64,000 nt of DNA from the NCBI RefSeq assembly GCF_030646015.1, contig NZ_JAUSLT010000036.1, positions 1-64,000 on the forward strand, given 5' to 3'. Shown piece by piece: positions 42,955 through 52,602 of the stretch (position 1 is its first letter; each line of letters opens with the position of its first letter). Source of the stretch: Bradyrhizobium sp. (lineage in GTDB: Bacteria > Pseudomonadota > Alphaproteobacteria > Rhizobiales > Xanthobacteraceae). The notes beneath the pieces were generated by a model that did no database searches, had not been told where the DNA came from, and was given only the letters and a program-made list of their open reading frames with translations. Position numbers and translations under genes: made by a program.

Positions 42955-45393
42955 TCAATCGGACAGACCCTTCTTCAGCAACGCCGCCTTGCGGCCCTGA
43001 ACAGCTTCCTCGCTGTCGGCCTTCTTCATTTCCTTCAACTCGATCGTCACCTGACCGATCTTGCCGGTGAACTTGAACGGCACCTTGTAGGCCTCGGTGA
43101 CCGGAGTGCCCTCGTCGGCGCCGACATCGGCGCCTTCGTCGGCTGAGAAGCCGCAGCATTGGGTTTGCTCGATCCGTCCGGTGGCAACACTCTTGCCGTT
43201 GACGAGGATCGTACCAACGCCGCCCTTGCCGATGCCGCCGCCGTCATAGGCGAACTCGAAACGGATCGTGGCCTTTCCGGCAGCCAGCGCCTGCTTTGCA
43301 GCGATTGTAAACCGCTGCAAACCAAGAAAATTGTAGGTGTATGTGGGCTTGCCATCCTTCAGGTACAGGCTCCAGCCCCCGAACCTGCCGGCCTGGGCAA
43401 GAATAGCTCCGCTTGCTCCGGCCTTCGGAACTTCAATATCGGCTGTGATCGCATGCGAACGATTCTTCGTATTGATGAAGACATTCTCGGACATCCCGAT
43501 CATGCCCTCGTGAACCGTCAGCGAGGTACGGCCGGCCATCAGGTCGGGCCGTCCGACCATGGCTGGATTCAGTCGCTCCAAAGTCCGGTCATCGAGCGGC
43601 AATACCGAATACTTGACGGCTTCCTTGAGAAAGAGCTCCTGGAGCTCCTTCAGTTTGTCGGGGTTCTTCGCAGCCAGATCGTTCGTCAGGCTGAAGTCAG
43701 AGCGCGTATCGTATAACTCCCAGATATCCTGCTCGAGCGGCCTGCGATTCTTGGTTTCCCAGGCGGCCCGATGAATCGTGCCGGCCAACCAGCCATCATT
43801 GTAGATCGCACGGTTGCCGAAGATTTCGAAGTACTGCGTCGTATGCGTGCTCGGCGCCTTGGCATTGGCAAAGCTGTAGGCCATGCTCACGCCCTCGATA
43901 GGAGTTTGGGTCGTTCCATTCACGCTCTTCGGCTCGGGCACCTTCGCGGCTTCGAGGATCGTCGGTGCGATATCGATGACGTGGTGCCACTGCGAGCGCA
44001 CTTCGCCCTTCGCCGCAATGCCCTTGGGCCAATGGACCACCATACCGTTGCGGGTGCCGCCATAGCTCGAGGCGACCTGCTTGGTCCAGGCAAAGGGCGT
44101 ATCGCCTGCGACCGCCCACCCGGCAGCGTAATGGCTGTACGTCATCGGGCTGCCGAGTTCATCGTAATGCTTGAGGATGTCCTGAACGGTCTCCTGCACA
44201 CCGTTGAAGTAGGTCATCTCGTTGAACAGGCCGTTCATGCCGCCTTCGGCGCTCGCCCCGTTGTCGCCGACGATATAGAATACCAGTGTGTTGTCGAGTT
44301 GCCCGGTCGCCTTGACAGCGTCGATCAAGCGGCCAATCTCGGTGTCGGTGTACTCGCCAAACCCGGCAAAGACTTCCATCTGGCGCGCAAACAGCTTCTT
44401 CTCGTCAGGGCTCAGCGCCGCCCAATCCTTGATGGCTTCGGGCTTCGGCGCAAGCTTCGTGCCGGCAGGCACGACGCCCAGCTTGATCTGGCGCGCCAAC
44501 GTCTCCTCTCGCAGCTTGTCCCAGCCCTGGTCGAACTTGCCCTTGTATTTGGCGATCCATTGCTTCGGCACATGGTGCGGCGCGTGAGTGGCGCCCGGCG
44601 CAAAGTACATGAAGAACGGCTTATCCGGCGTCAGCGACTTCTGGTACTGCATCCAGCCGATCGCCTTGTTCGTCATGTCCGTCATGAAATGATAGTTGGG
44701 ATCTTTCGACGGCTCGACCTGTGTCATGCCGTCGTAGATCAGCGGCGCCCACTGGTTGGTTTCGCCGCCCATGAAACCGTAGAACTTGTCGAAGCCCTGT
44801 CGGGTCGGCCAGCGGTCGGTCGGACCGGACGGACTGACTTCCCACGCCGCGGTCTCATGGTTCTTGCCGAAATGGGCGGTGCTGTAGCCATTCAGCCTCA
44901 GCATCTCCGCGACCGTGGCTACGCTGTTGGGGCGCTGTCCGGTCTGCCCCGGGAAGGTCGTTGCAGTTTCCGCAATCGAACCGAAATTGTTCATGTGATG
45001 GTTACGGCCACTCAGCAGCGCCGATCGGGTCGGCGAACAAAGCGCCGTGGTATGAAATTCGTTGTAACGGAGACCTTCGTTGGCCAGACGATCCACGGTC
45101 GGCATCTTGATCGGTCCGCCGAATGCGCTGGATTGACCGAAGCCCATGTCGTCGATCAGCACGATGAGCACGTTCGGCGCTGCCGCCGGTGCTTTCACTT
45201 CAAAGCGGGGTGGCGGCGTCGCATTGCGCGCATCGAATACGGTACTATGCGGATATTGCGGCTCAGGGATCGGCAGTACCGAGCGATCGGTGGGAAGCAC
45301 TACTCCCGGGGAAGCGGCCTGTTGCGCGTTCGCCGGAATTGCCAGCAGTGCGACCAGGGACATTGCGGCGACCGCCGTCATCGTAGATCTCAT
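42955..45393 (-). CDS. Secreted arylsulfatase
   Basis: The 812-residue enzyme starts at the ATG at 45393 (GGAGG upstream) with a signal peptide (TAVAAMSLVALLAIPANA). The metal site is LIVLIDDMGFG (Asp81, Asp82). The formylglycine signature CSPTRSALLSGRN has Cys119, which must be converted by a sulfatase-modifying enzyme. Further blocks are GKNHETAAWEVSP, APGATHAPHHVPKQW and VGDNGASAEGG. The roughly 200-residue C-terminal domain is typical of large arylsulfatases. It would remove sulfate from esters in the periplasm. No modifying enzyme is in this window. Confidence 0.95.
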   Translation of the reverse strand: MRSTMTAVAAMSLVALLAIPANAQQAASPGVVLPTDRSVLPIPEPQYPHSTVFDARNATPPPRFEVKAPAAAPNVLIVLIDDMGFGQSSAFGGPIKMPTVDRLANEGLRYNEFHTTALCSPTRSALLSGRNHHMNNFGSIAETATTFPGQTGQRPNSVATVAEMLRLNGYSTAHFGKNHETAAWEVSPSGPTDRWPTRQGFDKFYGFMGGETNQWAPLIYDGMTQVEPSKDPNYHFMTDMTNKAIGWMQYQKSLTPDKPFFMYFAPGATHAPHHVPKQWIAKYKGKFDQGWDKLREETLARQIKLGVVPAGTKLAPKPEAIKDWAALSPDEKKLFARQMEVFAGFGEYTDTEIGRLIDAVKATGQLDNTLVFYIVGDNGASAEGGMNGLFNEMTYFNGVQETVQDILKHYDELGSPMTYSHYAAGWAVAGDTPFAWTKQVASSYGGTRNGMVVHWPKGIAAKGEVRSQWHHVIDIAPTILEAAKVPEPKSVNGTTQTPIEGVSMAYSFANAKAPSTHTTQYFEIFGNRAIYNDGWLAGTIHRAAWETKNRRPLEQDIWELYDTRSDFSLTNDLAAKNPDKLKELQELFLKEAVKYSVLPLDDRTLERLNPAMVGRPDLMAGRTSLTVHEGMIGMSENVFINTKNRSHAITADIEVPKAGASGAILAQAGRFGGWSLYLKDGKPTYTYNFLGLQRFTIAAKQALAAGKATIRFEFAYDGGGIGKGGVGTILVNGKSVATGRIEQTQCCGFSADEGADVGADEGTPVTEAYKVPFKFTGKIGQVTIELKEMKKADSEEAVQGRKAALLKKGLSD

Positions 45394-45507
45394 ATCACCA
45401 ACCTCCGGGAAAATGAACGACAGCAAATGAAAGTCTGTCTGCTGGAAATGCAGGGACGCGCACTCGCGCATCCCTCAAATCGGTGCCAGCGGTCAAAAAA
45501 AGCCGGA

Positions 45508-45759
45508 TCAGCGCCGACCGACGCGATTGACCGGGCCGCCGCGATTCATCGGCGTTCCCCGCACACCAACGCCGGGGGTCACTACGGCGCGCGCAACCGG
45601 ACGTGGCCGCAGCACGACCCCCGGTCTGACGACGCATCCGACGGGATATGAGACGTACTGGCAGTAGACCACCGCACTGGCCTTTTCAGTGCTTGCGGTG
45701 ACGAAGCCGGCTACCAGCCCGGTGGTCAGCAGTGCCGACAATGCAATCGATAGCCTCAT
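45508..45759 (-). CDS. Small secreted hypothetical protein (83 aa)
   Basis: From the ATG at 45757-45759 (GGAGG upstream) it has a signal peptide (RLSIALSALLTTGLVAGFVT). The mature part is short, rich in Val, Arg, Pro and Gly, with a cysteine pair: VYCQYVSYPVGCVVRPGVV. It resembles the many short VYC/GC-type exported proteins of Bradyrhizobium. The function is unknown. It is directly upstream of the arylsulfatase gene on the same strand. Confidence 0.7.
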   Translation of the reverse strand: MRLSIALSALLTTGLVAGFVTASTEKASAVVYCQYVSYPVGCVVRPGVVLRPRPVARAVVTPGVGVRGTPMNRGGPVNRVGRR

Positions 45760-45774
45760 CCTGGCGTCCTCCAT

Positions 45775-46122
45775 TGTTAAGATTCCCAGTATGACGAGGT
45801 TAGGCGATCCGCAAATTGAGACAGATCAAGCCACTTGAGCGCGCGATTAACGCGCAATGCCACTTGAGTTCCGCCCAATGATCCGCAGCATTATTCGTTC
45901 GGTTCGACGGAAGCGCCTGTATGTCATCTGCTTGCTTCCACTTGACACGATCCCGGTGTAGCCGATGATGGTACAATAGTCCGGCGAAGAATTGCGTGAT
46001 CGCGGTTGGACGACAGGGTTAGAAAAAGGCGCTCCTTGGCACGCAAGCGACGCAAATCAGGCAGCAAAACACCGAAGGCGCCTGTGTCCTTGCCGGTTTC
46101 GTCGCCACTGAATCCGGAATCC
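45775..46122. promoter_or_regulatory. Divergent region before the sulfatase and octaheme genes
   Basis: About 350 bases between the small secreted protein gene and the octaheme gene hold promoters for both directions. The stretch 46036-46122 may be coding if translation of the octaheme protein starts at a TTG. No clear -35/-10 pair with correct spacing was found. Confidence 0.4.
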
Positions 46123-48507
46123 ATGCGGCAGGATCATGCCATCGTGCCGAAGCGCGCGCTCTGGATCGCGCTGGCGGTCGCCGCGGCCGCCGTCTTCGCT
46201 TTCGGTGGCGCCTTCCAGTTTCTCAATCAAGGCGAACCGCCTTCGCAGGGCCAGCATTCGTCCGTCGCCGGCTTCGTCGGCAGCGAGACCTGCGCGGGCT
46301 GCCACCAGGCGGAGGCAAAGCTGTGGAATGCCTCGCAGCACAAGGCCGCGATGCAGCACGCTACCGACCGGACCGTGCTCGCCAATTTCAACGATGCGGG
46401 TTTCGATTATTACGGAGTGCATTCCCGATTCTTCCGCAAGGACGGGAAATTCCTGGTCGAAACCGACGGCGCCGACGGCAAACTCGCCGTATTCGAGGTA
46501 AAATACACTTTCGGTGTCGAACCGCTGCAGCAATATCTCGTCGAGTTTCCCGACGGACGTCTGCAGGCGCTGTCGCTGGCCTGGGACTCAAGGCCGCAGG
46601 ACAAGGGCGGTCAGCGCTGGTTCCACCTCTCCCCAAATGAGGAGATCAAACATGACGATATCCTGCACTGGACCAAACTGAACCAGAACTGGAATTTCAT
46701 GTGCGCGGAATGCCACTCGACGGGCGTCGCCAAGAACTACGACGCCAAGGCCGATCGCTTTGCCACGTCATGGGCTGAAGTCAGCGTCGGCTGCGAGGCC
46801 TGCCACGGCAAAGGCTCGGCTCACACCGCCTGGGCGCGCGACCGCCGGAGCTGGTGGCCGTTCGGCAAGCAAGACGATGCCAGTAGGGGGCTGGTGGTGC
46901 GCTTCGACGAGCGCCGCGGCGTCGGCTGGCCGATCGACGCGCAGACCGGGACCGCCAGACGCAGTGCCGCGCCGGCCACATTGCGCAAGGAGGTCGAGAC
47001 CTGCGGCTTGTGCCACGCACGGCGCGCCGGATTCCACGAGGATTGGGTCCCGGGGCAGTCATTGTCGCAAACCCATGCGGTCGAGGCGCTCGCGCGCACC
47101 ACCTATCACCCTGACGGACAGATCCGTGATGTCGAAGAGCCGTATAATTATACCCCGTTCAAGCAGGGCAAGATGTTTGCCGCCGGCGTCACTTGCAGCG
47201 ATTGCCACGAGCCCCACAGTGCGAAACTTCGAGCTTCAGGAGAAGGTGTCTGCCTGCAATGTCATGCTCCCGACAAATTCGCCGGCGTCAAGCATCGCCA
47301 CCACGCCGGCGTCGATCCACCGCCGACCTGCGTATCGTGCCACATGCAGGCCCGGACCTACATGGTCGTCGATGTCAGGCACGATCACGCCTTTCGAGTT
47401 CCGAGGCCAGATCTTTCGGTCAAGATGGGGACGCCGAACGCGTGCAACGACTGCCACCGCGACAAGCCGGCACAATGGGCCGCCGCCGCGGTCGAGCAAT
47501 GGTTCGGTCCTGACCGCAAGGGTTTTCAGACCTATGGGCCGGCGTTCCACGCCGCGCGCACGGACCAGGCCGATGCCGCCGCGCTTCTAGGCGTCGTCGC
47601 CGCAGACAACCATGCGCCGGCCGTGGCGCGCGCCAGCGCGCTTGCCGAACTGGCCTCCCGCGTCTCGCCGGCGAACATCGCGACGGCGCGAACTGCGCTG
47701 GCCGATCCCGATCCGATGGTGCGGATTGGCGCGCTCGATATGCTGGAAAATCTGCCGGCCAGTCAGATCTGGCCGTTGGCATCGCCGCTGCTCGGCGATC
47801 CCGTGCGCGGCGTTCGCATCCGGGCGGCCGCCCTGCTGGCTCCCGTTCCAGCTGCAAGCCAGGCGCCTTCGGATCGCGCGCGCTTCGACCTGGCGGCGCG
47901 GGAATTCATTGCGGCGCAACGCGCCAACGCCGAGCGGCCCGAAGCCCGCACCGGGCTGGGGAATTTTCTTGCCCAGCGCGGGCTGACGCGGGAGGCCGAG
48001 GCCGAATACAGGGCGGCCCTCGGACTCAATCCGCAATACGTGGCGGCGGCGATCAACCTTGCCGACCTTTATCGGCAAACAGGCCGGGATGGCGAAGGCG
48101 AAGTTACTCTTCGTGCCGCGCTTTCGGCTTCGCCGCGCGAGGCAGCTCTCCATCATGCGCTCGGCCTGACGCTGACGAGGCTGAAGAGGTCCGAGGACGC
48201 GCTCACGGCATTACGTCGAGCGACGGAGCTGGAGCCGGGTCAGCTGCGCTACGCCTATGTCCATGCCGTTGCACTGCATTCCATGGGCCGTCGCGAGGAA
48301 GCGATAGCCATTTTGAAGCAGGTGCTGCAGAGCCATCCGAACGATCGCGAGATTCTTCAGGCCCTCGTCTCATTCAGCAGGATTGCCGGGGATGCAACGG
48401 CGGCGCTCCATTATGCGGAGCGACTCGCGATTGTCGAGCCCGGCGACCAAGGCCTGGCGATGCTGATTCATGAGCTTCGGCAAGCTGCCACCTCTCGCGC
48501 GCAATGA
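46123..48507 (+). CDS. Membrane-anchored octaheme cytochrome c with TPR domain
   Basis: From the ATG at 46123 the protein has 794 residues. A membrane anchor (RALWIALAVAAAAVFAFGGA) is followed by eight CxxCH heme sites: CAGCH, CAECH, CEACH, CGLCH, CSDCH, CLQCH, CVSCH and CNDCH. The second half is helical and holds TPR units (LGNFLAQRGLTREAEAEYRA, AINLADLYRQTGRDGEGEV, AIAILKQVLQSHPND). It resembles multiheme proteins of the NrfA-related type fused to TPR. It should be periplasmic and carry electrons. Translation from a TTG at 46036 would add 29 basic residues. Confidence 0.88.
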   Translation: MRQDHAIVPKRALWIALAVAAAAVFAFGGAFQFLNQGEPPSQGQHSSVAGFVGSETCAGCHQAEAKLWNASQHKAAMQHATDRTVLANFNDAGFDYYGVHSRFFRKDGKFLVETDGADGKLAVFEVKYTFGVEPLQQYLVEFPDGRLQALSLAWDSRPQDKGGQRWFHLSPNEEIKHDDILHWTKLNQNWNFMCAECHSTGVAKNYDAKADRFATSWAEVSVGCEACHGKGSAHTAWARDRRSWWPFGKQDDASRGLVVRFDERRGVGWPIDAQTGTARRSAAPATLRKEVETCGLCHARRAGFHEDWVPGQSLSQTHAVEALARTTYHPDGQIRDVEEPYNYTPFKQGKMFAAGVTCSDCHEPHSAKLRASGEGVCLQCHAPDKFAGVKHRHHAGVDPPPTCVSCHMQARTYMVVDVRHDHAFRVPRPDLSVKMGTPNACNDCHRDKPAQWAAAAVEQWFGPDRKGFQTYGPAFHAARTDQADAAALLGVVAADNHAPAVARASALAELASRVSPANIATARTALADPDPMVRIGALDMLENLPASQIWPLASPLLGDPVRGVRIRAAALLAPVPAASQAPSDRARFDLAAREFIAAQRANAERPEARTGLGNFLAQRGLTREAEAEYRAALGLNPQYVAAAINLADLYRQTGRDGEGEVTLRAALSASPREAALHHALGLTLTRLKRSEDALTALRRATELEPGQLRYAYVHAVALHSMGRREEAIAILKQVLQSHPNDREILQALVSFSRIAGDATAALHYAERLAIVEPGDQGLAMLIHELRQAATSRAQ

Positions 48508-48522
48508 CCGCTTCGGGTCATT
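48503..48522. repeat. Short palindrome AATGACCGCTTCGGGTCATT, second copy
   Basis: It is identical to 31871-31890. The TGA stop of the octaheme gene at 48505-48507 lies within it. It may act as a hairpin between the convergent octaheme and GH15 genes. Confidence 0.55.
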
Positions 48523-48628
48523 CGCGTCGCTTTCAATATCTGCAGCACGTCCGCTATCCGGCCCGTCTCGGACCGGCAATTCGGCGTTGCGCCATTTGAA
48601 TTCGGCTACGCGCTTGTGAGGCCGTGCC

Positions 48629-50431
48629 CTACTCCGACCGCTGCACCGCCGGCTTCTCCTTCGGCTGCTTCGCAGCGCTGAGATTGTGAGCAGTATTGAT
48701 CAGCGCGATATGGGTCAGCGCCTGCGGGAAATTGCCGGTCTGGCGTCCCTCGCCTGAATCATACTCTTCCGCCAGCAGCCCGAGATCGTTTGCTATTCCG
48801 ACCACACGGTCGAACAGCGCCTGCGCCTTGGCGAACTCGCCTGAAAGCACATGGGCATCCGCGAGCCAGAGGCTGCAGGCGAGGAATGCGCCCTCGATCG
48901 GCTGCTTTTCGTCCGAGACCTCGCGGGGATCGTGGCGCAGCACGAACCCATCCCGGACAAGATGTTGTTCGACCGCCGCGATGGTGCCGCGAATCCGCGG
49001 GTCCGATGCGGGCAGGAAACCCACCGCCGGCAGCAGCAGGATGCTGGCGTCCAGCAGTTGCGAGCCGTAGGATTCGACGAAACTGTTCTGCATGGCATCA
49101 AAGCCGTTCTCGCAGACATCGCGGTAGATCGTATCGCGCAAGCTCCGCCAGCGGTCGAGGGGCGCCTTGAAGCCGAATTTTTCGGCGCTCTTGATGCCGC
49201 GATCGAACGCCACCCACGTCATCACTTTCGAGAATACGTAATGTCTGCCGGCGCCGCGCCGCTCCCAGATGCCGTGGTCCGGCTGGTCCCAGATATCAGC
49301 CAGATGTTCGAGCACCGCGCATTCCAGGTCCCACGTGCCGTCATCCAGTTTCAGTTCGGCCATGCGCGACTGATGAAACGCATCGATCAATTCACCGTAG
49401 ACGTCGAGCTGCAGCTGCGCATGCGCGGCGTTGCCGACCCGGACCGGCTTCGCGCCTTGATAGCCCGGCAACCAGGACGCCTCCCATTCCAGCAGGCGGC
49501 GCTGGCCCATGATGCCGTACATGATCTGCATGCTGGCGGGTGCACCGGCCGCGGCGCGCAGCAGCCAGTTGTGCCAGGCGGAGGCTTCCGCGGTGTAGCC
49601 CGAATTCATCAGCGCCAGCAGGGTGAAGGTGGCGTCGCGCAGCCAGCAGAAGCGGTAGTCCCAGTTGCGCGCACCCCCGAGCTTTTCCGGCAGCGAGGTG
49701 GTCGGCGCCGCCACGATGCCGCCGGTCGGGGCATAGGTCAGCGCCTTCAGCGTGATCAGCGACCGCATCACCAGGTCGCGCTGGTCGCCTTCATAGGTAC
49801 AGTGGCTACACCACTCGATCCAGAAATCCTCGGTGTCCTGCAAGGCCTGCGCCGGATTGATCGGCGCCGGGATCGGCAGATGCGAAGGTCCGTAGGTGAG
49901 TACGAAAGGTATTGTCTCGCCTTCGGCCACCTCGAAGTCGGCCACCGTCGTCATGTCCTTGCCACGGGTCTCGACCGGCGTCCGCAGCACCGTCATGTCC
50001 TGCCCGGCAATCGCCAGCAGCGCGCCGTCTTCGGTGCGCTTGACCCAGGGGATATCGGCGCCGAATCCGAAACGGATCACCAACTCCATCCCGAGTTTCA
50101 CCCGGCCGCTGACGCCGCGCACCAATCTGACCACGTCGGAAGCGTTACCGCGCGGCGGCATGAAATCGATCAGCGCGACGACGCCATCAGCGGTCTCGAA
50201 GCGCGTCTCCAGGATCAGCGTGTTGTCCCAGTAACGGCGAGAGGTTTTTGTCACTTCCTCGCTCGGGGCGATCAGCCAGCGGCCATGCCGGTGCGTACCG
50301 AGCAGCGCCGCAAAGCAGGCATCCGAATCGAAGGCCGGCCAGCACAGCCAGTCGATCGAGCCGTCGCGGCCGACCAGCGCCGCGGTCTCGCAATCGCCTA
50401 TCAGCCCGTAATCTTCGATCCGGCAGGACAA
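48629..50431 (-). CDS. Glycoside hydrolase family 15 (glucoamylase/trehalase-like)
   Basis: The 600-residue protein starts MSCRIEDYGLIGDCETAALV and shows GRDGSIDWLCWPAFDSDACF, the GH15 N-terminal barrel opening. The alpha/alpha barrel has GGARNWDYRFCWLRDATFTL with the catalytic acid region, and AEEYDSGEGRQTGNFPQALTH near the end with the general base. Related cytoplasmic GH15 enzymes are glucoamylases or trehalases. In this setting, trehalose or glucan hydrolysis to glucose is expected. It lies 21 bases after malQ on the same strand. Confidence 0.9.
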   Translation of the reverse strand: MSCRIEDYGLIGDCETAALVGRDGSIDWLCWPAFDSDACFAALLGTHRHGRWLIAPSEEVTKTSRRYWDNTLILETRFETADGVVALIDFMPPRGNASDVVRLVRGVSGRVKLGMELVIRFGFGADIPWVKRTEDGALLAIAGQDMTVLRTPVETRGKDMTTVADFEVAEGETIPFVLTYGPSHLPIPAPINPAQALQDTEDFWIEWCSHCTYEGDQRDLVMRSLITLKALTYAPTGGIVAAPTTSLPEKLGGARNWDYRFCWLRDATFTLLALMNSGYTAEASAWHNWLLRAAAGAPASMQIMYGIMGQRRLLEWEASWLPGYQGAKPVRVGNAAHAQLQLDVYGELIDAFHQSRMAELKLDDGTWDLECAVLEHLADIWDQPDHGIWERRGAGRHYVFSKVMTWVAFDRGIKSAEKFGFKAPLDRWRSLRDTIYRDVCENGFDAMQNSFVESYGSQLLDASILLLPAVGFLPASDPRIRGTIAAVEQHLVRDGFVLRHDPREVSDEKQPIEGAFLACSLWLADAHVLSGEFAKAQALFDRVVGIANDLGLLAEEYDSGEGRQTGNFPQALTHIALINTAHNLSAAKQPKEKPAVQRSE

Positions 50432-50452
50432 ATCATTTCACCAGCTAAAAAC

Positions 50453-52402
50453 TCAGCCTGCCGCCCGCGACCGCTCCGCGGTCGCGCGCTTGAGCGCGGC
50501 GACATCGATCGCGGCAGCCAATGCGTCGATCGTCAGCGGCAGCCGCTGCCGCCAGTTCGGATGCTCGTTGACGGTGCCGGGAATGTTGGGCTGCTCGACC
50601 ACGCCCAGCAGATCTTCCAGCGAGATTGCGAGCAGGCGGGATTTGGTCCGCGCCAGGAAGCCGGCGACCGCATAGAGGTCGTGATCGTCGATGGCGTGAT
50701 GGCGCAGCATGTCGCTCAGCATGTGCAGGGCATGCCAACGCGCGTCGTCGCTCTCGCCGGGATCGATGCCGATCGAGCGCTTCAGCTTGAGATCGCTGAA
50801 CGAGCGCCAGCCGGCATAGGTCGACAGATCATGGGTGTTGAAGGTGACCAGCGCATTGGCCGCATAGTGGTCGACGCCGCGGAACGAGCCCGTGTCGTCG
50901 CGCTCGAACATCATCACCTGGTACGACCAGATGCCCCACCCCGCCATCTGCTCGCGAAACCCCTCCGGCACGGTGCCGAGGTCTTCGCCGATCACCACGC
51001 AGCGATGCCTCACGCTTTCCTGCGCGGTGGCGGCCAGCAGCGCCTCGAACGGCATTTGTACATAGACGCCGTTGTCGGCGGCAAAACCGTGCGGCACCAA
51101 ATAAAGCCGCTTCAGGCCGAGCACATGATCGAGCCGGATCGCGCCGGCATGGCGCATCGAGGCGCGCAGCATCTCGCGATAGGGCTCGAACGACTGCAGC
51201 TCGAGGCCTGCGGCGTTGAAGCCGGCGAGGCCCCAGTTCTGGCCCGCGGTGTTGAGCGGGTCCGGCGGCGCGCCGACCGAGAGATGGCGCGAGATCGCCG
51301 ATTGCTCGTTCCAGGCGTCGAACCCGTCGCACTGCACGCCGACGGCGACGTCGAGGTAAAGCCCGACCTTCATGCCGAGCGAAGCCGCAAGCTCCTTGCA
51401 GGCCAGCAACTGCCGGTCGGCCGCCCATTGCACGAATTCGACGAATTCGATTTCCGTGGCATCCTCCCCCTGACGCAGGGACGCGCATTTGGCCTCGTCA
51501 GGCAGACGCCATTGTTCCGGCCATTCCCACCACGGCTTGCCGAATTTGTGCCGCAGCACCTCGAAACAGGCGAACCGCGACAGCAACGGCGCGCGCTCGG
51601 CGCAAAACTTCTCGAAATCCTGCTTGCGCTCCCCTTTGGGGTTGGCCTTGAACGTATCGAAAGCGAAGCGCAACGCACGCCATTTCAGCTCGGCAACGCC
51701 TGCATAATTGACGGTAGTGCCCGCTCTCAGCCCCGCGACCGCGCCCTTGCTCTCGAACGCGCGCTGATATCCCGGCAGTTTCTCGACGTCGACATAGAGC
51801 GGGTTCAGAAACAGCCGGCTGTTCGGCGAATAGGGACTGCAATCGCCGGGGCGGTCATCGAACAAGGCATGCAGCGGATTGAGGCCGACACCGTCGGCGC
51901 CGAGGCTGGCGGCGAGTTCGATCAATCCTTCGAGGTCGGTGAAATCCCCGATCCCCCAGTTGCGCGCCGACCGGACCCCATAGAGCTGCACCGCCAACAG
52001 CCAGCAGCGGTCGAAATCCCCTGCGAAGGCCCGGGGCGGCGCCACGATCAATGGTGCTTGCTCGGCGAAACCGGACGCGTCGGTGAGATGCAATCGGTAG
52101 GAGCCGACAGGCAGATCCGGCCAGGCGATGGCGCGATCCCGGGTCTCGCCATCGGCGATAACCCTATCTCCCGTCGCGATTTTCCAGCGCAGCGGCAATG
52201 TGGCGGCCGGGCTGAGTTCGGTCCGGGAGGGTTGACCCGACCGCACCACCACCGCCTGATCCAGAAACCGGTACGGGGTGCGCACCGGCAGGGCGTCGAG
52301 GATGATTTGCAGGGCGTCTGCGCCCGTCACATGGCGGTGACCCTGACCATCGATATATTCGGTCTGGATCCCCAGCTCTCTGGCTCTGGTGAAAAGGTCC
52401 AT
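50453..52402 (-). CDS. malQ: 4-alpha-glucanotransferase (GH77)
   Basis: The 649-residue MalQ moves glucan segments between alpha-1,4 chains. It contains YGVRSARNWGIGDFTDLEGL, CSPYSPNSRLFLNPLYVDVE, the nucleophile Asp in AIRLDHVLGLKRLYLVP, the acid/base Glu in VVIGEDLGTVPEGF and FNTHDLSTYAGW. The start is the ATG at 52402; the upstream extension is not protein-like. It is divergent from glgE with 200 bases between, which hold the promoters of both operons. Confidence 0.95.
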   Translation of the reverse strand: MDLFTRARELGIQTEYIDGQGHRHVTGADALQIILDALPVRTPYRFLDQAVVVRSGQPSRTELSPAATLPLRWKIATGDRVIADGETRDRAIAWPDLPVGSYRLHLTDASGFAEQAPLIVAPPRAFAGDFDRCWLLAVQLYGVRSARNWGIGDFTDLEGLIELAASLGADGVGLNPLHALFDDRPGDCSPYSPNSRLFLNPLYVDVEKLPGYQRAFESKGAVAGLRAGTTVNYAGVAELKWRALRFAFDTFKANPKGERKQDFEKFCAERAPLLSRFACFEVLRHKFGKPWWEWPEQWRLPDEAKCASLRQGEDATEIEFVEFVQWAADRQLLACKELAASLGMKVGLYLDVAVGVQCDGFDAWNEQSAISRHLSVGAPPDPLNTAGQNWGLAGFNAAGLELQSFEPYREMLRASMRHAGAIRLDHVLGLKRLYLVPHGFAADNGVYVQMPFEALLAATAQESVRHRCVVIGEDLGTVPEGFREQMAGWGIWSYQVMMFERDDTGSFRGVDHYAANALVTFNTHDLSTYAGWRSFSDLKLKRSIGIDPGESDDARWHALHMLSDMLRHHAIDDHDLYAVAGFLARTKSRLLAISLEDLLGVVEQPNIPGTVNEHPNWRQRLPLTIDALAAAIDVAALKRATAERSRAAG

Positions 52403-52602
52403 TCGGCACAGGGTTTGCACGCGACAACCCGAGATGTCGCGAAATTCTCTAGATGTCGGAAGAGGATAGCCGTGGTTAACTCGCTGCCATCCCCACCGTT
52501 CCCCGGGAACCAATGTCCGGTGAGCGGCTTTGTATATATGTCCGGAACATCCCGCGTCCCGCAACCGCAACGGGACGTCTTTCCCATGTCAATGGCATCA
52601 CC

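Noticed and set aside
45942..45977. TTGACA and TACAAT boxes as a sigma-70 promoter for the octaheme gene
   Set aside because: The boxes are 24 bases apart, far from the usual 16-18, so they do not make a standard promoter.
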